A stretch of DNA of 64,000 bases from Paralithodes platypus (Eukaryota > Arthropoda > Malacostraca > Decapoda > Lithodidae), in NCBI GenBank assembly GCA_032716605.1, contig CM064492.1, forward strand, positions 46,283,403 through 46,347,402, read 5' to 3'. The notes beneath the pieces were generated by a model that was not told the DNA's origin, made no database searches, and was given only the letters and a program-made list of their open reading frames with translations. Numbering within the stretch: position 1 is the stretch's first letter; the number at the start of each line of letters is the position of its first letter. The position numbers were made by a program, and so were the translations under genes. Below are positions 54,601 through 64,000 of this stretch, in pieces.

Positions 54601-55689
54601 TACCACAACGACAGGGGATGTAGAATTCTCTTTGGCCTTTATTTGAGTGGTCGGTTCTGCAGGAAAGATTCTCCAGCGACCACTACCCGATTCTTTTAAA
54701 CTACTTATTCCCTGAACCCTTTACACAACTACCTCAATATAATCTCTCCAAAGCTAATTGGCTGACATACACGGAATCCACAGCTGATATTGAAGATTTC
54801 TCGGATATGATCACCCCCAAAGTTAACTTTGAATATTTCATGTCTTTCTTAACCTCTACTGCACAGCATCACATACCATTCACCTCCTCCTTGCAACATC
54901 CTCGACGAGTCCCTTGGTGGTCACCCAAACTGGCTAGCATGATCAAATTCAAACACAGGGTAGAGCACCTTCTCACCAGGGTGGGTGATAAGCAACAGAG
55001 AATTAAAACCTCCCTCTCCAGTCTTGCTACTCATCCTCAATGCTTCCGTTTCATCACCATCACCATTGAAAAACTTGCCCTCAAAACTTTCTATAATAAA
55101 GTCTGCGCTATTGTCAAACGCAATATCATCCGAAGTAAAGTGCTTTCGTGGCGCTCATACATCTCGTCCTTCACTAGTCGCACCCCTATCTCTACTCTGT
55201 GGAGAAAATTTCGTAGTGTTGACGGGCGAACTGTCCGTCCCCAACTCTCCCAATTACGGGACACTGATTCGGACTCTTTAACCCATGATCCCCACGTCAT
55301 CACTGCTATGCATGCAAACCATTTCAGTGAAGTTAGCTCTAACCTATCTTTACCTCAACAATTCCTCCGCTTGAAACAAGAGAAGGAGTCCCACCCGATC
55401 ACGTTTTACGGAGGTCGCACTCATGACTATAACGCTCCTTTCTCATTACCTGAACTTCAACATGCCATTGACCACTGCTCGGATTCCACCCCGGGTCCTG
55501 ATGCCATTCCCTATGCGTTCATTCGTCATCTTCATCCACGTGCACTAAATTATCTTTTGCAACTTTATAATCAATTATGGGATAGACATTATTTCCCACC
55601 AAATTGGCGACATGCGTATACCATACCCGTCCCAAAACCAGGCAAAGATCATAGTTTTCCGACAAACTATAGGCCCATAGTGCTCACCT
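54601..55689 (+). pseudogene. I-like LINE ORF2, 5' part
   Basis: Begins near the end of an endonuclease (SSDHYPILLNYLFP, about 54670) and continues into the linker and RT: HPRRVPWWSPKLASMIKFKH, STPGPDAIPYAFIRHLHPRA, FPPNWRHAYTIPVPKPGKDH, NYRPIVLT. At 55689 a CR1 element intervenes, and the RT frame resumes at 59291. The 306-codon frame 54807-55727 is open, apart from its last 12 or so codons, which belong to the CR1. The style of the motifs (with FDIAKAYDTTWRY further on) fits the I/Jockey group. Confidence 0.8.
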
Positions 55690-55740
55690 ATGGTCACATG
55701 ACCCAAATTCAAAACCGCCAGGGATAACGACCGAGGACCG

Positions 55741-56149
55741 ATGACAGCCATGAATGTAAATGTAGATCCGACCAGAACCAAAGATTTGATTAAAGAACGT
55801 TCTGTGAATTCTAAAACCGCAACTTTAAAGGTTTTCTATGCAAACGCTCGTAGCATACGCAATAAATTTTCAGATTTAGAGGAACTAGTGTTTACTGAAA
55901 ATTATGATGTGATTGGTATAACAGAATCTTGGCTCAATACAGAAGATAGAGACTTTTTAGCAGAGTATTCACTTCCCGGTTATGTAATGTTTGAGAAAAG
56001 CCGAATAAATAAAAATGGAGGTGGCGTTTTATTTTATATCAAAGAAAGTCTTAACCCGACCCTCTTGTCAAAACCTCAAATTGTGAACGTCGACACATCT
56101 TTTGTGCTAATAAAGAATAATAAAGGTACAAAAATAATACTTGCATTAA
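55741..56149 (+). pseudogene. CR1 (second family) endonuclease, first part
   Basis: Frame with TATLKVFYANARSIRNKFSD, YDVIGITESWLNTEDRDFLA, INKNGGGVLFYIKESLNP and NVDTSFVLIKNNKGTKIILA: the APE-type endonuclease N-terminal half, including the catalytic Glu of TESWL. The MITE at 56150 cuts the strand motif that continues as IYRPPAQSMQTDREIYEQIA at about 56637. Confidence 0.85.
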
Positions 56150-56630
56150 CCCTTCCTACCCGGTCTGCCTTAGGTAAGGACAGCACGAAAGAAGGGCCGC
56201 TACCTGGTATGCCTTATCTAAGGCATGAGCTTAATAGCCTAATTAAGCTTGGTTTGAACGCCGTGCGTACGACGTATGTCAACAAACCCAAGCGTTCGTC
56301 ACCGCACCTCCGAAAACAAGAAGGAGAAGACTCCTCAATGTTATTGTTCTGACGTCATGATGAAATTAGTGTCTAAAAAGCCCCCATATTGGCAACATCT
56401 CTGCAATATTAGCTCCACTGAAATCGTCATCACAACTGAACCAGTTGACTTACAGAGCTCTACTCAATGCCAAAATAAAGATTGAAAACCGCACTACGAT
56501 TATAGATGAGTGGGAAAGTTCTAGCAGTGAAAATAAACATAAATATGGTAGCCTAGGCCTAGACGTTTTTCAGCCATTTCGCCCGGGTAGGGGCGACCGT
56601 CATTGGGTAAGACAGCCCGGGGAGGAAGGG
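56150..56630 (-). mobile_element. TTAA-flanked MITE, copy v (reverse orientation)
   Basis: 481 bp flanked by TTAA at 56146-56149 and 56631-56634, ends CCCTTCCTACCCGG and complement CCCTTCCTCCCCGG. The interior (for example CATCACAACTGAACCAGTTG, 56428-56447) is the reverse complement of the interior of copy i near 37043-37062. Confidence 0.85.
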
Positions 56631-56634
56631 TTAA

Positions 56635-59057
56635 TATACAGACCTCCAGCTCAATCAATGCAAACTGACCGAGAAATTTATGAACAAATTGCAGATGTAA
56701 GTAACACAAGATACCGTATTTTTTGGCGACTTTAATTTACCTGTGACCAAGTGGGGCGATACTCTTACTTCACACTCCGGACATGACTTGTATACGAACT
56801 TGCAAGAGAGTTCGCTTTATCAATTTGTTCGAACACCGACCCGTGGTAATAACGTTCTTGACATTGTACTTGCAACAAAAGAAGAATTAATAGAGAATTT
56901 GTTGGTGATGAATTCAGTAACAGCGACCATCGTACGATAACTTTCACTTTAAACTTTACTAGTAACGAACCAAATAGTAGCATCGAAAAAGTCCCTAATT
57001 TCAAGAAAGCAAACTTTCATAAACTTAGAGCTATGTTTAAAGAAACTGACTGGAGCTTTTTAATTAACAATAACGACATAAATACATCTTGGAAGTTATT
57101 CGAAACCACTTACCTAAAAGCAGTGCAAGACTGCATACCATCGAAAATACGGCGTCCAGGCCATAATAATAAGCCCAATGGTGGAATAAAGATATTTCAA
57201 ACTGCCTGCTTGCTAAAAAATTTGCTAATGATAGATTAAAATCCTCACAAAATGACGAAGAACGGGTGAAATTTGTAGAGCTACGACGCAAAGCCAAAAG
57301 TTAATTAAGCAAAGTAAAAAGACCCTAGAGTTACATATTGCGAATCAAAGTAAAACAAACCCGAAAGAATTCTATAGTTATATCAGAAAGAAAAAAGTAG
57401 TTACTTCAAGTACAAATGAGTAATGCCCTCAATACCTTCTTTGCATCAGTTTTTACAACAGAAGACCTCAGTGATATCCCTACACCATCGCCGATTCAGA
57501 TTGATAATTCAGATGTTCTAAGCAATATCACCGTTACAGAGAGAGAAGTATTGAATTGTTTAGATAAACTCAAGGTAAATAAAACGCCTGGACCTGATAC
57601 AATCTCGCCTAGAGTTCTAAAGGAAGCTAAGGATGAGCTCTCCAAACCACTGACATTACTATTCAATAAATCCTTGCAGTCTGGAACTATGCCTGATCAG
57701 TGGAAGCTAGCCAACGTAACACCGATATTCAAAAAAGGCAGCAAATCCCTACCCAGTAACTATCGTCCAATTAGCTTAACCTCAGTTGTATGTAAAATGC
57801 TAGAAACGGTCATAAGAGACAGACTCGTAAATCACTTAGAGGAAAATAACATACTTAAAGATACTCAACACGGCTTTCGTAAAAAACGTTCCTGTTTAAC
57901 AAACCTCTTAGACTTCTTCCACGATATCCTCAACCTCTACGATGAGAGTAAAGCTGTAGATATTATATACCTTGATTTTCAAAAGGCCTTTGACAAAGTT
58001 CCCCACAAACGTTTACTGCTAAAACTAAAAGCGCATGGAATACAAGACGGTGTGTTGAAATGGATAGAATATTGGCTCAGCGACAGAAAGCAAAGAGTAG
58101 TCATAAACGGTAAGGCATCTAAATGGACCAATGTAAGTAGCGGGGTACCCCAGGGATCGGTACTAGGACCAATTCTCTTTCTAATTTACATCAACGACAT
58201 ATGAGGGTCTCACCTGTACAATCTCAAAATTTGCTGACGATACAAAAATTGCAAATAGCGTACTCTCAAAAGAACAAGTTGACAATATGCAACACAATCT
58301 AGATAAATTGTCACATTGGGCCCAAATTTGGCAAATGAGTTTCAATGCGGATAAATGTAAAGTACTACATATCGGATACCTAAATGAGAAAGCAAACTAT
58401 TCGATGAATGGCACTCAGCTTAAGAATGTAAACAGAGAAACCGATCTGGGAGTAACAATATCGAGTAACCTAAAACCGAGCCAACAATGTTCAGAAGTTG
58501 TTAAGAAGGCAAACAAAATAATTAGCTTTATAGGCAGGTCATTTGAGCATAAATCCAAAGACGTTATCCTAACCCTTTACAATTCCTTAGTCCGCCCTCT
58601 TCTGGAATACTGCGTTCAATGCTGGTGGCCTTATTACCAAAAAGACATAAACAAGCTAGAACGAGTTCAACGTAGAGTTACCAAAATGATACCTAGCCTA
58701 AAGAACAAACCATACGAAGAGCGTCTTAGAGAATTAAATCTATTTCCTTTAACCCAGCGCAGATTAAGAGGTGACTTAATTCAAGTGTTCAAAATCATCA
58801 AAGGCATCGACAATATGAACTGTAGTAAGTACTTCACTATCGACCAATCTAATTACACGCGGGGAAACGGTTGCAAAATTATTGGTAAATCTTTTAACTC
58901 ACACGAATCTAAGAATTTCTTCTTCAATCGAGTTGTCAACTTGTGGAATGGGCTTCCCCGAGACGTTATAGACTGCAGCACCGTTGATTCATTTAAACTC
59001 CGCCTAGACAAATATCTCGCATCAAACCCGCGACTGACTGCGTTTGTAAATGAATAA
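56635..59057 (+). pseudogene. CR1 (second family) endonuclease end and reverse transcriptase
   Basis: Resumes the endonuclease after the MITE (NIYRPPAQSM; FGDFNLPVTKWGDTLTSHSG near 56725-56780; SLYQFVRTPTRGNNVLDIVL). RT frame 57416-58204: TPGPDTISPRVLKEAKDELS, YRPISLTSVVCKMLETVIRD, IYLDFQKAFDKVPHKRLLLK, SGVPQGSVLGPILFLIYIND. A one-base shift at about 58200 moves the catalytic SKFADDTKIAN to the next frame, which then runs to 59057 with RVQRRVTKMIPSLKNKPYEE. Frameshifts also occur near 56920 and 57240. The catalytic residues survive, but the ORF is dead. Confidence 0.87.
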
Positions 59058-59290
59058 CTTTATTTTATCCTCCCCTCAGTTACTAACCCATATGTCCCCT
59101 ACTAACTTCCTAGTCCTGCCACGGACATTAGTTCCAGGGCAGTAGTTCCCTTTCCAATGTTCCCTTACCCACTCTAAACCACTGTTTGGACACTTGATCC
59201 TCAGTGTTTTGGAGGACAAGCAGCCTAGAAGGGTCACTAGACTGTTGTTGCTTGATTTCCTTTGTACTCCTTTGTACTCCTTTGTACAGT

Positions 59291-59570
59291 ACCTCATGTT
59301 TATGTAAACTTATGGAAAAAATGATCAATCCACGCCTTCTTCATTATGCAGAGGCGCATGACTTATTATCCCCGTATCAACATGGTTCACGTCCCGGCCA
59401 CTCTACATTACACTCTCTCATCCACCTGGAGCACCAAATACGTGAAGGATTTTCGAAGAAACAACGCACAGTGGCAGTTTTCTTCGACATTGCGAAGGCT
59501 TATGATACCACTTGGCGTTATCGCATTCTAAAAATCCTCCATAGCTCTGGTATGCGGGGCTGTTTACCGA
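59291..59570 (+). pseudogene. I-like LINE ORF2, RT part after the CR1 insertion
   Basis: SCLCKLMEKMINPRLLHYAE, SPYQHGSRPGHSTLHSLIHL and VFFDIAKAYDTTWRYRILKI continue the RT broken at 55689 (…YRPIVLT). The motif FDIAKAYD is RT block A. The frame ends where DIRS-4 leader sequence begins (TTTTAGTCAGGATGG, about 59569), so the RT is truncated before the YxDD motif. Confidence 0.82.
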
Positions 59571-62500
59571 ATTTTAGTCAGGATGGCTCAAAATAGGTAA
59601 GTTACCCCGACGAGTTTGGTCGCTTGAGGGCTCATAAGAAACTGCGTTTTCTGTGGTCGAGCCTGGGATCAGGCTTCCTGTGTTATTCATTGCTTTATAA
59701 ATTACGCCCTCCTGTAATGTATAGTTTAGTGTGGGTTACCTTTCCGGCATTTTTTCTCGTTGCTCCGAGAACACCGTTTTTGTTTAACGAGTTTTAGTCA
59801 GGATGGCTAAAATAGGTAAGTTACCCCGACGAGTTTGGTCGCTTGAGGGCTCATCAGAAACTGCATTTTCTATGGTCGAGCCTGGGATCAGGCTTCCTGG
59901 GTTATTCCTGTCGAGGGGGGCTCCACACAGTTTTCTAGGTGATCAGGCTGACACCTGTTGGACTTGGTTTTCTCTGCTTTTCAAATTGAAACAATGCTGT
60001 CTGTTTGTTTGGTCTTTACCTCCCGGCGACCTTTTTACAAAGAGGTCTGGGGCAGGTATAATTGGTTTGACATTGCATATAAAACCCGGCGGTTGTACCT
60101 TCGGGTGGTTATATTAACGGATTTGCGATTCGAGATAATTTGCCAAACAATGATTGATACAATAGGGTATCACGGCCTTCAAGACGGCGATCTATGAGGG
60201 CTTCTGGGAGAAGCCGGATTAGAGATTAAGGTAGGCTTAGACTTTTTATGGGATAAAAAGATGCCTGAATCTTACTAGTGTTTCAAGTGTCAAGGGATAC
60301 TTGAAAGACTTCATCTTTAATAAAGATATGCTTCATCTTTATGAGGATTAAGAAATTATGCTTAATTCTTTTGGACAGGTAAAAGATATGCTGAAATCTT
60401 TAATAAGCCATTGAAACAATGCCGTTTGTTTGTTTAGTCTTTCCCTCCCGGCGACCTTTTTACAAAGAGGTCTGGGGCAGGTACAATTGGTTTGACATTG
60501 CAGATAAAACCCGGCAGTTGTACCTTTGGGTGGTTATATTAACTGATTTGCAATTCGCGATATTTGTATTTCCTCCCCGGCGATCTTTTACAAAGAAGTG
60601 GGGTTAGGAACAATTGGGGTTAATTTTTAAAAACTTTAAATCACCCGGCGGGTGCAACCTGGAAGGGTGGGATGCCCGAATTTGCAAAATTCAGTTTAGT
60701 TGACCAGACAATTGAGGGATGCATTGTGTATCGCCTCCTTCAACATACGGCGCTTTAGGGCACAATTGGGGTTAACGTTTTTTCAACTAATATTCACACC
60801 CGGCGGGTGCTCCTTGGAGGAATGGGAATAACGAATTTACAATTCAGTTAGTTAACCAGACAATTGAGGGATACGTTTTGTATCACCGCCTTCATCATAC
60901 GGCGATCTAAAACGATACTTCGGGAGAAGTTAGATCTCGTATATTTGTCAGGCTTCCCAGTTTTTTGATCTACGAGATAATTCGGGGGCCGGCGTCTTTT
61001 TAGGTGGGGTTTTTCCAAAATTGAATCTTGAAACAAACACCACCGGAAAGACTTAATCAGTTATAAACACCATGCTGGTCTTTATATATTATGTCAAGAG
61101 GGTATTCATAAATCTTTTGGACAAATTAAGGTATTCTGAAATCTTTTACTTAGGAAACCCCACCGCGTAGCAGGCTGTAGTCGTTGAGTATTACGTCTCG
61201 TTACACGGCGGGTTATTTAACACTTGTGTGCGAACATGTTTGGGTTAACCTTATGAGCATTAATTCCTGGAAATTTGCTTTTTCCAGAGCTGGGCCCCGG
61301 CGGGTCTATGCAGACCCTGGAGTTAGTATCCCACCAGTCTGTCATGGCTACCTTTGCCCCGGTTTTTGGCTTTATGCATTACGCACTCCGGTTTAGGTAT
61401 CCCTATTTTGCACACGCCCTTTGTATAAAAGGTGTTAAAATGTCTCGTTTGCTGTGGGTTACCTTTCCGGCGTTTTTTCTCGTTGCTCCGAGAACAACGT
61501 TTTTGTTTACCTAGTTTTAGTCAGGATGGTTCAATATAGGTAAGTTACCCCGACGAGTTTGGTCGCTTGAGGGCTCATAAGAAACTGCGTTTTCTGTGGT
61601 CGAGCCTGGGATCAGGCCTCCTGTGTTATTCATTGCTTTATGCATTACGCCCTCCTGTCATGTATAGTTTAGTGTGGGTTACCTTTCCGGCATTTTTCTC
61701 GTTGCTCCGAGGACACCGTTTTTGTTTACCAAGTTTTAGTCAGGATGGCTAAAATAGGTAAGTTACCCCGACGAGTTTGGTCGCTTGAGGGCTCATCAGA
61801 AACTGCGTTTTCTATGATCAAGCCTGGGATCAGGCTTCCTGGGTTATACCCGTCGAGGGGGGCTCCACACAATTTTCTAGGTGATAAGGCTGACACCTGT
61901 TGGACTTAGTTTTCTCTGCTTTTCAAAGCCATTGAAACATTGCTGTCTGTTTGTTTGGTCTTTACCTCCCGGCGACTTTTTTACAAAGAGGTCTGGGGCA
62001 GGTATAATTGGTTTGACATTGCATATAATATCCGGCGGTTGTACCTTTGAGTGGTTATATTAACGGTTTTGCGATTCAAGATAATTTGCCAAACAATTGA
62101 AAGTGTAAAGGGATACTTGAAAGACTTCATCTTTAATAAAGATATGCTTCATCTTTATGAGGATTAAGAAGTTATGCTTAATTCTTTTGGACGGGTAAAA
62201 GATATGCTGAAATCCTTAATAAGCCATTGAAACAATGCCGTTTGTTTGTTTAGTCTTTCCCTCCCGGCGACCTTTTTACAAAGAGGTCTGGGGCAGGTAC
62301 AATTGGTTTGACATTGCATATAAAACCCGGCGGTTGTACCATTGGGTGGTTATATTAACTGATTTGCAATTCGCGATATTTTGCCAAACAATTGATTGAT
62401 ACAATAGGGTGTCACGGCCTTCAAGACAGCGATCTATGAGGGCTTCTGGGAGAAGCCAGATTAGAGATTAAGATAGGCTTAGACTTTTTATAGGATAAAA

Positions 62501-62912
62501 AGATGCCGGAATCTTGCTAGTGTTTCAAGTGTAAAGGGATACTGGCAAGACTTCATCTTTAATAAAGATATGCTTCATCTTTATGAGGGTTCAGAAGATA
62601 TGCTTAAATCTTCTGGACGGGTAAAGATATGCTGAAATCTTTAATATGAAACTAAAGGGACAACGAAAAGTAGTGATGGAGTGCTACGGTTCGTTGACCG
62701 GCGGTTTTGAGGCACATATTTTGTACCATTTTTTGGGGGTAACCCTCTGAGCATTAATCCCCGGAAATTTCTCTTTCCAGGGCGGAGTACCGGTGTTGCA
62801 CCAAGTGACCAGGTAGTTCACGGGGGCGGGGTAGTTTTCTCCCAGTCTCTGTCGTGTCGGCACTTGAACCTCTCATTGCGGTATGTTCAACGCCGTTAAG
62901 CTCAGGTAGCCC
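59570..62912 (+). repeat. Tandemly duplicated DIRS leader units
   Basis: The motif TTTTAGTCAGGATGG recurs at about 59569, 59791, 61514 and 61733; the first-to-second and third-to-fourth spacings are both near 220 bp, and the whole block repeats after about 1.94 kb. Segments such as GATATGCTTCATCTTTATGA recur at 60325, 62141 and 62567. No gene is seen in the block apart from the gag starts. Confidence 0.85.
61184..61454 (+). pseudogene. DIRS-4 gag start, first duplicate (fragment)
   Basis: After the CCTGGAAA...TTTCCAG element (61267-61288), the frame around 61300-61440 resembles the DIRS-2 gag start and reaches the Cys/His cluster as YPYFAHALCIKGVKMSR, where two of the cluster's cysteines are Gly and Met or lost. 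The sequence then switches back to leader. Confidence 0.65.
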
Positions 62913-63255
62913 TATCTTATTTCTATTTGTTAATGAAATATTTTGATAGTTGAATCATAATAAACATATATTTTCTATGATTATATTATGATAATATTAT
63001 GTTTATTGATAGTAATTTATTTTAATACACTTAAAAATATAAATTACCTTAATTAGTATACTTTCTGATTTTGCTCCCCAGCTCTACTTTCAATGTGTTA
63101 ACGAGCTATGGGAGTTTTTAATTATCATAAACCTTAACGGGACTCGGACGAGGGCTCCCATTCAGGGAGTATACCGAGCTCGCAAGCGAGGGACAGCCAC
63201 AGCCAAGGTGTATGGCGATACTCACAGTCATACCTCACCCGCCGGCCGATAACGC
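62759..63255 (+). pseudogene. DIRS-4 gag remnant
   Basis: Gag start with SVVSALEPLIA-like text at 62850-62910, cut after AGCTCAGGTAGCCCTATC. About 160 bp of AT-rich sequence replaces the rest of the Cys/His cluster. Gag-like text resumes near 63085 (ELWEFLI) and again at 63130-63250 before the deletion junction to the recombinase. Confidence 0.65.
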
Positions 63256-63278
63256 CGGCGGACGAACCTGACGCTCTG

Positions 63279-64000
63279 ATGACGGACGAGAATAGGTTGA
63301 TTTACATTTATCTATTTTCCTCCGCCAGACGCGTCTCTAATGTGCCACGTAGTCCACAAACTACAGGATTAGCGAGGCGTTGTCTCGCTAATCGCGCCCC
63401 TGTGGCCGGCGCAGTGGGGTACCAGCATTTGAACACGTGGTGCCCGCACCCAGTGTCACTCCTGGTCGGGTTGTTCCACTTAGAACACAGTTGGGAACCT
63501 AGAAACCTCGCGGACTTGTTCATTTTGGACAGTCAGGAGGCCAAGTGGCTATCACCATCTGGTAGCGACGTGACCAAGATATTCACGAATCATTATACCC
63601 AGTCTACAAAGCGACAGTTTCCATCGCATTGGCAAGCTTGTACGTCTCGGATTCTTCGAACAACACGAACTGTGCCCCCGGTGGCGTGGGTTGTTTATTA
63701 TTTAATTTATCTGTTCATGCAGAAACATTTATCTGAAAGTGATTTATGTGGGCAGGTTTTAAACTCCGCCCACCTTCCCCGTCGGCTCAGGCCTACATGG
63801 TCTCTGGACAAAGCATCGTCGCATTAGTTTTTAATTATTTATATTATCTGTTTGAGCAGAAACGTTTATCTGTGGTAACGTTAAAAAATCACTTAACTGC
63901 TATTAAAGTGCCCTTTTTAGACCTTACAGGTCTCTCCATACCGGTAGCGGAGGAAACAGGTTTTATGAGGGCATGTTTTAAACTCTGCCCACCTCCCCGT
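63279..64000 (+). pseudogene. DIRS-4 tyrosine recombinase, N-terminal part
   Basis: Frame 63279-63827 has YLFSSARRVSNVPRSPQTTG, NLADLFILDSQEAKWLSPSG, NHYTQSTKRQFPSHWQACTS and PPVAWVVYYLIYLFMQKHLS. A partial tandem duplication follows: the text from 63695 to 63800 is repeated from about 63828, where the better version reads FNYLYYLFEQKRLSVVTLKN, HLTAIKVPFLDLTGL and EETGFMRACFKLCPPP to the window edge. The catalytic domain lies outside the window. Confidence 0.8.

Larger units (their letters stand above)
55690..59290 (+). mobile_element. CR1-like LINE, second family, inserted in the I-like LINE
   Basis: A 3.6-kb insertion between duplications ACCT (55686-55689 and 59291-59294), ending in 10-bp repeats CTTTGTACTC (59258-59290). 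It lacks ORF1, so it is 5'-truncated or begins at ORF2. It is interrupted by a TTAA MITE at 56150-56630. Confidence 0.85.
59570..64000 (+). mobile_element. DIRS-4: internally deleted DIRS element with duplicated leader, continues past window
   Basis: Plus-strand sequence matching the complement of the DIRS-2 leader and gag start (27100-28560), twice over: 59570-61454 and 61455-62912. After the second gag start comes an AT-rich stretch (62913-63075), a short gag middle piece (about 63076-63255, matching the complement of 26220-26350 and 26865-26900), and then a jump straight to the recombinase (63279 on). Most of gag and all of RT/RNase H are missing. The 5' terminus is also missing, lost at the junction with the I-like LINE. 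Confidence 0.85.

Overview
This window is eukaryotic repeat-rich DNA, most likely from a decapod crustacean. I infer this from the dense DIRS1-like retrotransposons (a group known to be abundant in decapods), CR1, L2, Jockey and I-type LINEs, a tRNA-headed SINE, spliced-looking short exons, and the absence of any prokaryotic gene layout. I see no complete host gene. Almost every base belongs to transposons nested inside transposons, so the layout is best read as a stack of insertions.

Region 1-3427 is the 5' half of a minus-strand DIRS element (DIRS-1), whose gag is split by an AAC-tailed SINE-like element. Region 3428-15116 holds a short coding sequence broken by a 10.45 kb hAT-like element (4078-14531). 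The hAT has an 8-bp target duplication and a 14-bp perfect terminal inverted repeat. Inside it lie a tRNA-SINE and a 327-bp tandem array, and inside the array a GC-rich DIRS element (6146-14200). That DIRS made no target duplication, and its empty site survives in neighbouring repeat units. Region 15627-19305 is a nest of TA-flanked pogo/Tigger-like elements.

Region 20337-29562 is a complete 9.2 kb DIRS element (DIRS-2, minus strand) with gag, RT/RNase H, tyrosine recombinase, inverted termini and an internal complementary region. It is damaged by frameshifts, a second copy of the AAC-tailed element and a CR1 tail. Region 30883-36370 is a minus-strand Jockey-like LINE opened by a TA-flanked element that carries a second Jockey-like fragment and another TA-flanked element.

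Region 36652-51538 is DIRS-3 (plus strand). Its leader is interrupted by a TTAA-flanked MITE and a PIF/Harbinger-like element (38464-44235, itself holding three TTAA elements and an L2-like LINE). Its gag is interrupted by a full-length CR1-like LINE with two open ORFs (46261-50670), the best candidate for a recently active element. DIRS-3 gag is cut at 51538 by an opposite-facing DIRS (DIRS-3b, to about 54600). An I-like LINE (54600-59570) follows, split by another CR1 that is itself split by a TTAA MITE. The window ends in DIRS-4 (59570-64000), an internally deleted plus-strand copy with a duplicated leader.

The coding regions act as element-encoded machinery: Gag, RT/RNase H and tyrosine recombinase for DIRS; ORF1p and endonuclease/RT for LINEs. 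Most are broken. Intact open frames are the CR1 ORF1/ORF2 pair and the 5'-truncated L2-like ORF2. Percent identities and ages were not computed.
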